A stretch of DNA of 23,042 nt from CAZGYE01 sp964530165 (GCA_964530165.1 CAZGYE010000052.1:1-23042); one strand, 5' to 3'; shown: positions 7,273 to 16,739, counted from the first letter of the stretch. Made by a program: numbers and translations. Notes: generated by a model from the sequence alone, not told the origin.

Positions 7273-7830
7273 TCAGCGACCCTCATCGCGAAGCGAGCGG
7301 CGTTCGTTTTTCCTCTTCAACGAGGTCCGAGGGTGTTTCTCCTCGCTCGCTGGCGGAAACGGGAGCAAACCGGACCGAGGGAAGGGCAAATCCCTGTCGA
7401 AAAATGTGTCCCCGTCCCACAAAGCATCGGGAAACGGAAGCATGTCGTGATAAATAGGCTGGACCGGTATCGGTCGGGCTTCATTAGATCGCTCCACAGG
7501 CGGCGTGTTGTTCGAGAGTGAAATCATCGCCAAACACGCTGCGGCGACCGCCAGCGCGGGCACCCAACCGTTGAATCGGCTGCCGTGGGCGTTTTGCTCC
7601 TCGGCCGTCGCCAGCGCGACCGACAGCCGCGGCCAGAGGCTGATGTCTCTTGTCTCGCTGAGGTCCTCGTCGTTTTCCTGCAGCATGCGCAGGCTGGCTT
7701 TCATTTTCCGCCAATGTTTGCGACAGCCGGGGCACTTGGCGAGGTGCCGTCGCAGGGACCGTTCAGCCGATTCGTCCAGGTCGTTTCCGACCCACAGTGC
7801 GATTTCCGCGTTCGCCCTTTTGCAGTTCAT
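7273..7830 (-). CDS. anti-sigma factor with zf-HC2 zinc finger and one membrane helix
   Basis: This 185-residue protein is the expected partner of the adjacent ECF sigma factor. The N-terminus carries the zinc-binding anti-sigma motif: Cys3, then H29-x3-C33-x2-C36 in RRHLAKCPGCRKHW. A single hydrophobic helix (WVPALAVAAACLAMISLS, about 89-106) should anchor it in the inner membrane with the sigma-binding part in the cytoplasm. The outer part, about 75 residues, is Pro- and Phe-rich (LPFPDALWDGDTFFDRDLPFP) and highly charged at the end; it has no recognised sensor fold. The start codon overlaps the sigma stop as ATGA (7830-7827), a typical arrangement for translational coupling and fixed stoichiometry. 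Release of the sigma factor probably depends on proteolysis or a metal/redox change, but the signal is unknown. Confidence 0.88.
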   Translation of the reverse strand: MNCKRANAEIALWVGNDLDESAERSLRRHLAKCPGCRKHWRKMKASLRMLQENDEDLSETRDISLWPRLSVALATAEEQNAHGSRFNGWVPALAVAAACLAMISLSNNTPPVERSNEARPIPVQPIYHDMLPFPDALWDGDTFFDRDLPFPRSGLLPFPPASEEKHPRTSLKRKNERRSLRDEGR

Positions 7831-8459
7831 TGGCCTCGCATCTCTTTTCTGACAGGACTATTTTCCGAACCTTGTCGTTTCACCCACCGTTTTTGAAATC
7901 GGCCGCGCGCCTCGGCCAGCCGCCAGCGAATGGTTGACTCTTTGCGGTCCAGAATGGCGGCGATTTCCGACGTCGTGAAGTTTTCCAGGTCCCGCAGCAC
8001 CAACACTGTGCGATACTTCTCAGGAATCCGATCAAGCACGGCTCGCACTTCCTGCTTCAGGTCCAGTTGTTTCCTCGGATCGGCAACGGCCGGGTCCGGG
8101 GGCCTGTCGGCCGCGATTTCGCTAAACAGCGACCACCAGCCCCGCCGCTTCTGCTTCCGCAGATGATCGAGCGTGAGGTTGACCCCCACACGGAACAACC
8201 ACGGCCCAAACCGCCGCGACGCGTCGAACTGATCCAAACGCTCATAAACACGCAGGAAAGTCTCCTGGGCGAGGTCTTTGGCCAATTCCTCATCCCGCGA
8301 GAAACGCAAGATCACGCGAATCAGCCGCCGCTCGTAACGCAGAACCAACTCTCCGAACGCTTCGCGATCGCCACGCCGCGTTTCCTCCACCAACCGGGCG
8401 TCCTTCACGCCGGTCCCCACGCGCAACGTCTGCGGAGAACGTGTCTTCTGTCTAGGCAT
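7827..8459 (-). CDS. ECF-family RNA polymerase sigma factor
   Basis: This 210-residue sigma factor redirects RNA polymerase to a specific promoter set. Region 2 spans about 38-105 and includes FGELVLRYERRLIRVILRFSRDEELAKDLAQETFLRVYERLDQFDASRRFGPWLFRV, with the DLAQETF core-binding motif at 62-68. A linker rich in Asp and Pro follows. Region 4 (about 136-190) has a helix-turn-helix, FTTSEIAAILDRKESTIRWRLAEARGRF, that would read the -35. I use ATG 8459 because GGTGAG lies 7 nt upstream; an in-frame TTG at 8471 would add four residues. It is the first gene of a sigma/anti-sigma/FmdB-like operon and is divergent from the giant surface-protein gene. That makes the giant gene a candidate target, though I found no convincing ECF-type -35/-10 pair in the gap. 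Confidence 0.92.
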   Translation of the reverse strand: MPRQKTRSPQTLRVGTGVKDARLVEETRRGDREAFGELVLRYERRLIRVILRFSRDEELAKDLAQETFLRVYERLDQFDASRRFGPWLFRVGVNLTLDHLRKQKRRGWWSLFSEIAADRPPDPAVADPRKQLDLKQEVRAVLDRIPEKYRTVLVLRDLENFTTSEIAAILDRKESTIRWRLAEARGRFQKRWVKRQGSENSPVRKEMRGQ

Positions 8460-8724
8460 GGAACTCACCAAGCGACTCGCTGTCGACCAAGGTCTTTCTC
8501 TAATACGCTAACCAGATCTGCGACGTTGGAAAAGATTTCTTTCCCGGACTACCGGTCCAACCAGTTTTGCGTCTCGCGGGGTCTTTAGGACGGTTTTGTG
8601 TTAATAGGAATATTATAGCTAACTTACTACTTTTGAAAAGTTTACGAAGGTTTATGTTTGCTTTTTCCCCGACCTTTGTCGATCTGGGTACTCTGAGTGG
8701 TCTGCACGCAGAGACAAAACGCGC

Positions 8725-8738
8725 TGATCGCGCGATCA
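8725..8738. promoter_or_regulatory. perfect 14-bp palindrome upstream of the giant gene
   Basis: TGATCGCGCGATCA is a perfect, gapless palindrome with two GATC sites. It ends 18 bp before the ATG at 8757 and 6 bp before its Shine-Dalgarno sequence. It is well placed for an operator or a transcript hairpin that controls translation. The rest of the 297-bp divergent gap holds an AT-rich tract (8595-8660) that may contain promoters for both directions, but no clear consensus was found. Confidence 0.35.
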
Positions 8739-8756
8739 CATGACGAGGTGTCTGCT

Positions 8757-11700
8757 ATGTTGGTTGCCCCCTGGCTACGTTCGCTGAAATCTGCGTTCCG
8801 CGCGGCGTCTGGGCCGTCGGTGAAGATCGAGGCGCGGCGTAGACCGTCTCTCCGGCGGCTGGGGAAACCCATGTCGGGCCAGGTGGAACTCTTGGAAGAC
8901 CGCACGTTGCTCTCTGTCAGTGCGGGATACAATTTTATCCAGCAATTCCTGGAAGTTCGCTCCGACGGCTCCGACAGCATCGTGATCGATGTCAACGCCG
9001 GCAACGTCCAGATAAACGGTGCGGATCCTGAAACCGGAACTCTGGCCGCCGACAGTGTTCCTTCGATGATCGTCATCGGCGGGCCGGGCAACAATGTCAT
9101 CGATCTGAGAGGCGTCTTGCTGGCCGACTGGGACGTTCTGACAAACGTCGGCGTCGACGGGCAGGCCGGCGACGACACCATCATCGGCAGCGAATTCGGT
9201 GATAACAATCTCATTGGCGGTGACGGCGAGGACTCAATTGATGGTGGACCCGGCGGTGACACGATCGACGGTGGTCACGGCCACGACGTGATCAACGGCG
9301 AAACCGGCGATGACAATATCGCTGGCAATGACGGGCTCGACACGATCAACGGAGACAGCGGCGCGGACACGATCCAGGGCGGTGACGGCGACGATTTGAT
9401 CGACGGTGGAACCGGGAACGATAATCTCCGCGGAAACCACGGCGACGACCTCATCACAGGCGGCGCCGGCGACGACACGATCAACGGCAATTTTGGCTTC
9501 GACACCATCAACGGCAACGACGGCGACGACCGAATCTTCGGCGGTGCCGAGAATGACCTGCTGGGCGGCGACGACGGGAACGATCGAGTCAATGGGCAGG
9601 GGCTGAATGACACACTATTCGGCGGCAATGGCGACGACACACTCATTGGCGGCACTCATGACGATTTGATCTTCGGCGACGACGGCGACGACAGCATTCT
9701 GGGCGACGGGGCGTCGAATCCCCTTTGGCACGGGGACGATACGCTTGACGGAGGTTTTGACAACGACACCCTCGAAGGCAATGGGGGGAGTGATTTGCTC
9801 CGCGGGGGCCGCGACGAGGACTCCTTGAGGGGCGATTCCGGCGCGGACACGCTCATCGGCGGGCATGGTCTGGACACGCTCGAGGGCGGCGCCGGCACCG
9901 ATCTGCTCCAGGCCTATCAGGAGATGGTCGTCTTTCTCGACTTCGACAGCGCCACGGACCCGGCGACCGAGCACATTTACACCCAGGTCGAGCGGGACGC
10001 CATCCAAACGCTGATGGAAGTGAACTTCGAGCTGTTCGATCACACGATCGTCTTCACGCAGACGGAGCCGGACACTGGTTCCTTCACCACGATTCTGTTC
10101 AACGACGTCACACCCGCAGCGGTTGAGACCATCGATTTCACCAGCGGCACGGTGACCGACCGCGATTCGGACCCTGCGAAGGCGGAGAACATTTTCCAGT
10201 ATGTTGAAGACGGCATGATCGTCTCGACCATCGAGACGGGGAACGACCTGAATCACTTTCACCTGTTGAATCCGCCGGAAGCGCGCATCAATACGAGCGA
10301 TTCCCAGGGCGTGAGCTTTTTCCTCGGGGGTACGGCGTTCGATCTTCTGAGCGCCGACGTGACGGCCGGTGGATTGCGGTTTACTTCGTCTACCGGCGCG
10401 TTCATCGACGTCGACCAGCCGCAAGTGTTCGTGTTTCCGGACACCGCCGACTGGCGGGGCATCACGGCGTTTCTCTGGACATTCTCGCCGACAGCTTCCG
10501 GGAACACAGCGATCGACACCGTAACGTTTCAGCCGGTCGAGCAGCCGGACGTCGATTTCCGCAACACCGATCCGAACGGAACGGTATCGATCGACGTGGG
10601 CCGCATGCTGGGGCGGAACGTCGACGTGCACAACGTCGCTCAGCCGCCGATGACCAGCCAGAACATCATCACTGCCTCTGTCAACGCTGCGTCAAACCAA
10701 CTGGGGCGTCTGATGGGACTGCAGGAGCAGGATGGCATGGGGCCGGTGTTAGCGGACATCGGCATCGGCCCGGGCGGTGAAGGCAAGGAGGGATTCCTTG
10801 GTGTTTTTCCAGGACCCGAGAACGCGACCGAAACGGGCGATCACATCATGACGTCTCCGGGCATTTTGCCCGGTCAATTTGGAGGGACCCCGCACGATTC
10901 GGTACGTGACCTGTTCTTCAGCGAGCGTTCGGCCGTCAAGCTGGCCTTTGCCGAGCACGGTGACGTGATTCGGGAGCAAGCGGCGCCGCACGGCGATTTC
11001 AGCACCGCCCAACCGCTCGTGTTGCAGCCTGTCTCCGCGCCCAATCCGCTCCTCTCGGGTCTTAACGCGGGTGAAGAGTTCAAGGTTGAGGCCGCCTCGG
11101 TCATCGATGCGAGCATCGGAGCGTTGGATCCTGCGATCGGACCGGGCGGTCAGTCGGACTTTTATTCGTTCCAAGGCCATGCTGGTCAGTTGATCACAAT
11201 CGAAACCATGTCGTCGTCGCTGGCGTCCGTCTCGGACCCGAAGACCGCACAGTTCAACGCTTCCGATCCCACCATCGTCGATCTCGGCAGCAACACGATC
11301 CTTGTACCTAATCACGGTTTCGAGACGGGAGACGCGGTCGTTTACAGCAACGGCGGCGGGGCGAACATTCTCGGGCTTACCAACGAAGAGACCTACTTTG
11401 TCATTGTCGACGAGAACGATCCCGACCGGATTCAGCTGGCAGTCACCCGCGACTTGGCGCTGCAAACTCCTCCTGGGGTCGTCGATTTCATGTTCCTGGG
11501 GGCGCTCGGACTGGACGCACAGAATCAACCGACGCAGTTGCATTCATTACATTACGACGACTCAGTGGACACCGTGATTCGGGTCTACGATTCGGCCGGT
11601 CAGCTGGTGCCCTACTTCACCAACAACACCGATACGACGGACATTGCCGTCAACGACGATTTCCATCGCGGCCCGCAGGTTCCCATTCTCGACAGCAATT

Positions 11701-14700
11701 CCAGCATGTCCTTGGTCGGCGACCCGGACATTGTGTTGGTCATCGACACGTCGGCCAGCAACCGGGCGATCCTGCCGGGGACTCCCCTCGGCGACGTCAA
11801 CGGCGACGGTCTGGCAAACTCGCGACTCGACGCCTCATTGGCCGCTCTGATCAACCTGAACCAACGGCTGATCGACGACGGTTTTGGTTTGATCGGCGAC
11901 GTCGCCATCGTGACCTTTGACGGAAGCGCACAGCAATGGGACATGGATCCCACGGCGCCTGGTTTCCAACTGGCGACCGCCCCGCAGAGGGACTCAGACC
12001 TCAACGGCGTCGCGGACGTGGTCGACCTGCTGCGGTCGGTGCAAATCGGCAGCAACGCCACAGACTTCGAACCGGCATTGGCGGCGGCCATCGACACGTT
12101 CACCGCGCTGGGGACCCAGCCGGGTGAAGGGACGATGGTGTTCCTCTCCGACGATTCTTCGCTGGGGTCGAACTTCTCCGACGAGGCGATGGTGCTGCTG
12201 GCCCCTCCCAATAATGTTCCTCCCGGACTCGGTGTGTTCGTCCGCGCGTTCGGCGTCGGCGCCGATGCCAATCTCGTTCAACTGGAGACTGTCGCCGACC
12301 CATTCAGCCCACAGGGACTCTTTCCGAATGTCGGTGCGCCCCGCGCGTTTAACACTACCGACGAGCTGCTGGGTCTCATCCCAGATCCCGTTGCCGAAGT
12401 CGAGCCGAACAACAGCCTGTCGACGCCACAAAGCCTCGACGGCGCCCAGTGGAACCTGAGCCCCAACAGCGACATCGAGCAATCCACGATCATTCCGCAC
12501 ATCTCGATCCAAGGGACAGGCGACGGGACGTTCGATTACTACTCCTTTACGGTCGATGTTCCCAATTCGATCGTTCTGTTCGACATCGACAATGCGAGCT
12601 TCGATACCGAGCTGTTCTTCTTCGATACCGACTTTGACCCGATCACTACCAACGGCCGAGGCACGGTCTTAAACCCGATTCCGCCATTCTCCAGCAACGA
12701 CGACGGCGGCGTCCTCGATCCGGGAAGCAGTTCCACCCTTGACTCGCGGGCGCGGGTGATCTTCTTCGAGCCGGGAACGTACATTGTCGGCGTCGGAGAA
12801 TTTGACACCTTTCTTACCACTCCGCCCGATCCACCGGGACTCAGGGGTCCATTCAATCCGCCGGGCGGCGTGGACGGCGTCTCGACCGGCGGCCCCCCGG
12901 ACTTAGGAGACGTTTACACGCTGCATATTTCGACGGAGAACTATCCGGTTGGCGGCGGCATTAACATCAACGTGGGAACCTTCGCGGCGCCCTTCCTCAG
13001 TCAGCGGGACGCGCAGTTCAACTCCACCAACGGCGATTCCCTGATCCTCAACCTCTTGCTCCCCGCCGACGACACGTACTTCGTAGAGGTCACCCAGCCG
13101 AATCCCGTCGCAGCGCCGGGTGAACGGGGCGTATTCGTCCTGCCGGACGACGGGACCGACGACATCGTTGAGCTTGATCCCTTTACCGGGATGGAAGTGA
13201 ATCGGTTTCCGGCCCCCGAAGCCACGTCGCAAGCGCCCGGCGTGCCGGGGAATGCCGCCCTGGCTTACGACGGCGTCAACGATCGGCTGTGGTACATCAA
13301 CGGCTCGCGTTCCGACACGCTGTTCCTGTTGGACCCGGACACCGGCTTCGTCCTCGACCAAGACGTCATCCCCCTGGTGCTCACGAACACCAACGAAGAG
13401 GCGTGGGGCGGACTGGCCGTCTTGCAGAATCCCATCACCAGCCGCATGGAGGTCTACATCCTTGACGTCACCGCCGACCGGCCCGCAGCGCACGGCGAAG
13501 ACTTCTGGCCAGATCCGCAGCCGCCGTGGTCATTGGCCACCGTCCCGTTCCATAATGGGGTCCTTGATCTGCCGGAGGAAAACGTTCTCATCCCCCAGAC
13601 ACCGCCTCGCCTCGACGACGACGCGATGGAGATCCACGTCTTCGATCCCATGGACATCAACAATCCCAACGACGATTTGAACCCCTCGCGGTACATCAAT
13701 CTGGAAGGCAACGGGTACTTTCCCCCCTACCTCTTCCGGGAAGACATCAACGGCGACCGGCAGCTTACAGACTTCGGTGACTTCACCGAGGATTTCAACG
13801 GCAATGGCGTGCTCGATACGTTCGAAGACTTCAACTTCAACGGCATTCTCGATCCCGGCGAGGACCTGAACAACAATGGCATTCTCGACCTCTACCCCCC
13901 GATCGCCCAGCCGTCCAATCCCGTGCCGTTTCCGCTCGCGCTGGACCCCACGGATCCGACGGTCATTCTCACGCCGCCCCAGCTTGCCGCCGACGTGGCC
14001 GGTCCCCCGACGTTTACCAACCTCACCGGCGGAATCGCCGGCATCATGTCCACCGGTCCATTCACCGCAGGCTCGCCACGCCTGCTGCTTCTGGACGACG
14101 GCGGCAACGTGGTGCACGAAGTGAACCCGTTCAGCTCGATCGATCCGACGTTCGTCCCGCCTCCGTCCTTTCCCACACCCTTCCCGCCGGCTGACGGGGC
14201 CTTGACGAATTCCTTCACCCCGTTGACGGCGAATGCCGGCTCCTACGGCGGTGTGGGCGCCTTCACGTCGTCGCCGTCCAACTTCGGCGAAATTTACCTG
14301 GGGACCAACAGCGGAGGAGGAAATGTCATCGACATCTTCAGCCGCGATGGAACCTTTCAGAGGTCGCTTTCGCTGACACCCGGCGGCTCACCGGTGTACA
14401 ATACGCTGGCCATCGGCGCAGACGACATTTTCCCGGCCCGCACCGACGTGGGCAGCTATGAACTGTTCCTCTACAGCTTCACCACCACGGCCGAGTCGAC
14501 GGGACCGGGCGAGAGGCTCTCGGGCGGCACCGGCGACGACACACTCTTGGGTGCCGCCGGGAACGACTTCCTGAACGGCAACCGGGGCGAAGATTCGCTC
14601 GACGGAGGGGCGCTCAACGACCGACTGTTCGGCGGCGGCGATGCCGACGTACTGTACGGCGGTAGTGGCCGCGATTTTCTCAACGGTCAGTCAAAGGCCG

Positions 14701-16739
14701 ACACCATCTTCGGCGGCGACGGGGACGACGTCATCGTGTGGACCAAAGACGTCGGCGCCGACCGCATCATCGGCGGAGAAGGCATCGACGAGCTGACAAT
14801 CGACACCGGCTCGGCGAACGATGCCATCTCGATTGACGCTGGTCGCCCATTTGATGTCGCGCTGACCGGCACGATGACGACCGTCGGTTCGCAACCCGCC
14901 CTGTTCACCGACTTTGAGTCCGGAGGCTTTGGACCGAACACGAGCACTGTTTCCGTAGAAGACTACTTGAATGTCGGCCATCCCGGCGACGAGTTTTCCG
15001 GCAATTTCTTGCGAAACGACAGCGGCCCGTCCGGCGCCCAAGCTCCGCTGGCCACGTCGCTGACCTTCACCAACCTGCCGGCCCACACGAGCATCGACCT
15101 GAACTTCTTGCTCGCGGTGATCGGTGACTGGGGCGGCAGCACCGATACGTTCAACGTGAGGGTTGCCGGACTGAGTGTCTTCTCCGAAACGTTCGACAAC
15201 CTCAGTCTTGCCAATCAGACTTACGTTCCCGCGCTGGGCGTCCTTCTGACGCCGCTGCCGGCGGCCGACCGCGGCTTCAACGATCCCTTCGGACTTGTTC
15301 ACGGCGACTCGGCATACGACATGGGCTTCGAACCGGCGTTCGACAACATTCCGCACACGGGGAGCACCTTGACGATTCAGTGGTTTGCCAACGGCGCCAA
15401 TTATCTGGGCGGCTTTACGGATTCGTTTGCTCTGGAGAATGTTGAAGTCATCCTGAATGGGGTGATCACCCCGACGCCGATCGCCGACGAGCGCACTCTT
15501 CGACCCGTCGAGGTGCGTGTCGCAGAAACGCCACTCAGCGCCGTCGTTGAGCACGTCACTATCAACTCAGGCAGCGGAAACGACACCCTCACTGTCGGCG
15601 ACCTGAGCGGCGTTGATGCTCAGAGAGCGTTGACGTTGAATCTCGGCAGCGGCCGCGACGTGCTGGATGCCTCCGCCCAGCTTTCGCGCAGTATCGCGAT
15701 CAACGTCCACGGCGAAAACGGAGACGACACCCTCATCGGCGGCGCTGCCGACGAGACCCTCGATGGCGGCCCAGGACACGACAGCATCACCGGCGGCGGC
15801 GGAGACGATTCGTTATCCGGCGGCGCCGGCGTCGATCAGCTCTTCGGCGGAGACGGAGACGATTCGCTTCTCGGCGGCGACGGACATGACCGCCTCTGGG
15901 GTGAGGCCGGAAACGACTCCCTGCTCGGCGGCGCTCAGGATGACGATCTCTTCGGCGGCGAGGGGGACGATCAGCTTTTCGGCGGTGAAGATGACGACAG
16001 CATTCTGGGTGGTAACGGCGACGACACGCTGGGCGGTGATGCAGGAGCCGATTCCCTTCACGGCAACGACGGCGCCGATCAGATCTTCGGTGGGGACGGC
16101 GCCGACCGCCTGATCGGGGGTGACGGCGACGACGAACTCTTCGGCGGGCACGGCACGATCCTGATAGTCGATCTGGGCGACGATTTCTTGAACGGCAACG
16201 CCGGCCAAGATACACTCTCCGGAGAAAGCGGCGACGATACTCTGCTGGGAGGGGCGGGTGACGACGAACTCGACGGCGGAACCGGCCGAGACTTCCTCAA
16301 CGGGAATTCCGGCAACGACTCCATCCGTGGCGGCGCCGGCCCCGACACACTCCACGGCGGCTCTGGTGACGATACCTTGAATGGCGGTTCTGGCAGCGCC
16401 GACACGCTGCTCGGCGGGGCCGGCACGCTGCCGGGCGGCGATAAACTGTTCGGGGAGGCCGGTGACGACGCGCTCTCTGGCTACCATGGCGACGACCGGC
16501 TGCACGGCGGCGACGGCAACGACACCTTGCACGGCGGCGACGGCAACGACACCCTTCGCGGTGGGGCCGGAATAGACCTCCTCATCGGCGCCGACGGTCT
16601 CGACGATCTGGACGGGCAGGGCGGCACGCCGGATACCCTGGTCGGCCAAGATGGATTCGACATTCTCGAGGACAATGGCGGCACCGACATCATCGACAAC
16701 AACTTCATCTTCTTCGCCGAGTGGATCAACGCCGCTTGA
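8757..16739 (+). CDS. giant multidomain secreted protein with RTX-type repeats, vWA and pseudo-metalloprotease segment
   Basis: ATG 8757 (2660 aa) has GAGGTG at 8745-8750; an in-frame GTG at 8697 would add 20 residues without an RBS. The N-terminus is basic and holds VELLEDRTLLS (43-53), the LEPR/LEDR-x-LL motif of large planctomycete surface proteins. Domains follow in order. (1) GGxGxDxLxGG calcium-binding nonapeptides, about 140-385. (2) A metalloprotease-like region, about 390-700, whose zinc site reads NQLGRLMGLQE. (3) A PPC-like beta domain with an insert. (4) A von Willebrand A domain with MIDAS DTSAS at 997-1001. (5) A second PPC-like module starting VEPNNSLSTPQ. (6) Propeller-like segments around EF-hand-like loops (DFNGNGVLDTFEDFNFNGILDPGED). 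(7) A short RTX block. (8) A beta-sandwich. (9) A long RTX block to the C-terminus. It is probably a calcium-stabilised adhesin or surface-layer protein; export route and ligand are unknown. Confidence 0.85.
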   Translation: MLVAPWLRSLKSAFRAASGPSVKIEARRRPSLRRLGKPMSGQVELLEDRTLLSVSAGYNFIQQFLEVRSDGSDSIVIDVNAGNVQINGADPETGTLAADSVPSMIVIGGPGNNVIDLRGVLLADWDVLTNVGVDGQAGDDTIIGSEFGDNNLIGGDGEDSIDGGPGGDTIDGGHGHDVINGETGDDNIAGNDGLDTINGDSGADTIQGGDGDDLIDGGTGNDNLRGNHGDDLITGGAGDDTINGNFGFDTINGNDGDDRIFGGAENDLLGGDDGNDRVNGQGLNDTLFGGNGDDTLIGGTHDDLIFGDDGDDSILGDGASNPLWHGDDTLDGGFDNDTLEGNGGSDLLRGGRDEDSLRGDSGADTLIGGHGLDTLEGGAGTDLLQAYQEMVVFLDFDSATDPATEHIYTQVERDAIQTLMEVNFELFDHTIVFTQTEPDTGSFTTILFNDVTPAAVETIDFTSGTVTDRDSDPAKAENIFQYVEDGMIVSTIETGNDLNHFHLLNPPEARINTSDSQGVSFFLGGTAFDLLSADVTAGGLRFTSSTGAFIDVDQPQVFVFPDTADWRGITAFLWTFSPTASGNTAIDTVTFQPVEQPDVDFRNTDPNGTVSIDVGRMLGRNVDVHNVAQPPMTSQNIITASVNAASNQLGRLMGLQEQDGMGPVLADIGIGPGGEGKEGFLGVFPGPENATETGDHIMTSPGILPGQFGGTPHDSVRDLFFSERSAVKLAFAEHGDVIREQAAPHGDFSTAQPLVLQPVSAPNPLLSGLNAGEEFKVEAASVIDASIGALDPAIGPGGQSDFYSFQGHAGQLITIETMSSSLASVSDPKTAQFNASDPTIVDLGSNTILVPNHGFETGDAVVYSNGGGANILGLTNEETYFVIVDENDPDRIQLAVTRDLALQTPPGVVDFMFLGALGLDAQNQPTQLHSLHYDDSVDTVIRVYDSAGQLVPYFTNNTDTTDIAVNDDFHRGPQVPILDSNSSMSLVGDPDIVLVIDTSASNRAILPGTPLGDVNGDGLANSRLDASLAALINLNQRLIDDGFGLIGDVAIVTFDGSAQQWDMDPTAPGFQLATAPQRDSDLNGVADVVDLLRSVQIGSNATDFEPALAAAIDTFTALGTQPGEGTMVFLSDDSSLGSNFSDEAMVLLAPPNNVPPGLGVFVRAFGVGADANLVQLETVADPFSPQGLFPNVGAPRAFNTTDELLGLIPDPVAEVEPNNSLSTPQSLDGAQWNLSPNSDIEQSTIIPHISIQGTGDGTFDYYSFTVDVPNSIVLFDIDNASFDTELFFFDTDFDPITTNGRGTVLNPIPPFSSNDDGGVLDPGSSSTLDSRARVIFFEPGTYIVGVGEFDTFLTTPPDPPGLRGPFNPPGGVDGVSTGGPPDLGDVYTLHISTENYPVGGGININVGTFAAPFLSQRDAQFNSTNGDSLILNLLLPADDTYFVEVTQPNPVAAPGERGVFVLPDDGTDDIVELDPFTGMEVNRFPAPEATSQAPGVPGNAALAYDGVNDRLWYINGSRSDTLFLLDPDTGFVLDQDVIPLVLTNTNEEAWGGLAVLQNPITSRMEVYILDVTADRPAAHGEDFWPDPQPPWSLATVPFHNGVLDLPEENVLIPQTPPRLDDDAMEIHVFDPMDINNPNDDLNPSRYINLEGNGYFPPYLFREDINGDRQLTDFGDFTEDFNGNGVLDTFEDFNFNGILDPGEDLNNNGILDLYPPIAQPSNPVPFPLALDPTDPTVILTPPQLAADVAGPPTFTNLTGGIAGIMSTGPFTAGSPRLLLLDDGGNVVHEVNPFSSIDPTFVPPPSFPTPFPPADGALTNSFTPLTANAGSYGGVGAFTSSPSNFGEIYLGTNSGGGNVIDIFSRDGTFQRSLSLTPGGSPVYNTLAIGADDIFPARTDVGSYELFLYSFTTTAESTGPGERLSGGTGDDTLLGAAGNDFLNGNRGEDSLDGGALNDRLFGGGDADVLYGGSGRDFLNGQSKADTIFGGDGDDVIVWTKDVGADRIIGGEGIDELTIDTGSANDAISIDAGRPFDVALTGTMTTVGSQPALFTDFESGGFGPNTSTVSVEDYLNVGHPGDEFSGNFLRNDSGPSGAQAPLATSLTFTNLPAHTSIDLNFLLAVIGDWGGSTDTFNVRVAGLSVFSETFDNLSLANQTYVPALGVLLTPLPAADRGFNDPFGLVHGDSAYDMGFEPAFDNIPHTGSTLTIQWFANGANYLGGFTDSFALENVEVILNGVITPTPIADERTLRPVEVRVAETPLSAVVEHVTINSGSGNDTLTVGDLSGVDAQRALTLNLGSGRDVLDASAQLSRSIAINVHGENGDDTLIGGAADETLDGGPGHDSITGGGGDDSLSGGAGVDQLFGGDGDDSLLGGDGHDRLWGEAGNDSLLGGAQDDDLFGGEGDDQLFGGEDDDSILGGNGDDTLGGDAGADSLHGNDGADQIFGGDGADRLIGGDGDDELFGGHGTILIVDLGDDFLNGNAGQDTLSGESGDDTLLGGAGDDELDGGTGRDFLNGNSGNDSIRGGAGPDTLHGGSGDDTLNGGSGSADTLLGGAGTLPGGDKLFGEAGDDALSGYHGDDRLHGGDGNDTLHGGDGNDTLRGGAGIDLLIGADGLDDLDGQGGTPDTLVGQDGFDILEDNGGTDIIDNNFIFFAEWINAA
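9178..9912 (+). repeat. N-terminal RTX-type nonapeptide repeat block
   Basis: About 735 bp of roughly 27-bp units encode G-G-x-G-x-D-x-(I/L)-x repeats such as GGDGEDSIDGGPGGDTIDGG. These fold into calcium-binding parallel beta rolls. The DNA is repetitive but diverged, so recent expansion is not evident. Confidence 0.9.
10695..10727 (+). other. degenerate HExxHxxGxxH zinc site
   Basis: These codons read N-Q-L-G-R-L-M-G-L-Q-E (residues 647-657). They align with H-E-L-G-H-L-x-G-L-x-H of matrixin-like metalloproteases. All three zinc-binding His and the catalytic Glu are replaced (N, R, E and Q), while the Leu/Gly framework is kept. A following DHIMTSPG resembles a Met-turn. The segment is likely a non-catalytic pseudoprotease. 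Confidence 0.5.
14520..14790 (+). repeat. middle RTX-type repeat block
   Basis: A short run encodes GGTGDDTLLGAAGNDFLNGNRGEDSLDGG and related units, ending in VGADRIIGGEGIDELTIDTGSANDAI. It separates the propeller-like region from a beta-sandwich domain. Confidence 0.85.
15565..16690 (+). repeat. C-terminal RTX-type repeat block
   Basis: About 1.1 kb encodes some forty GGxGxDxLxGG-type units up to the protein end (DNNFIFFAEWINAA). A C-terminal RTX block is the usual position for type I secretion substrates, but no ABC exporter or membrane-fusion gene is in the window. Confidence 0.9.

Noticed and set aside
9178..9912. Regularly spaced short repeats that could suggest a CRISPR array
   Set aside because: The period is about 27 bp, units are diverged and continuous without spacers, and they encode GGxGxDxLxGG nonapeptides in one long frame.
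9615..10631. Long open frame on the minus strand opposite the giant gene
   Set aside because: It lies wholly within the well-supported plus-strand gene, has low-complexity composition from antisense RTX repeats and shows no recognisable domain. The same holds for the minus-strand frames at 13530-14117 and 15813-16649.
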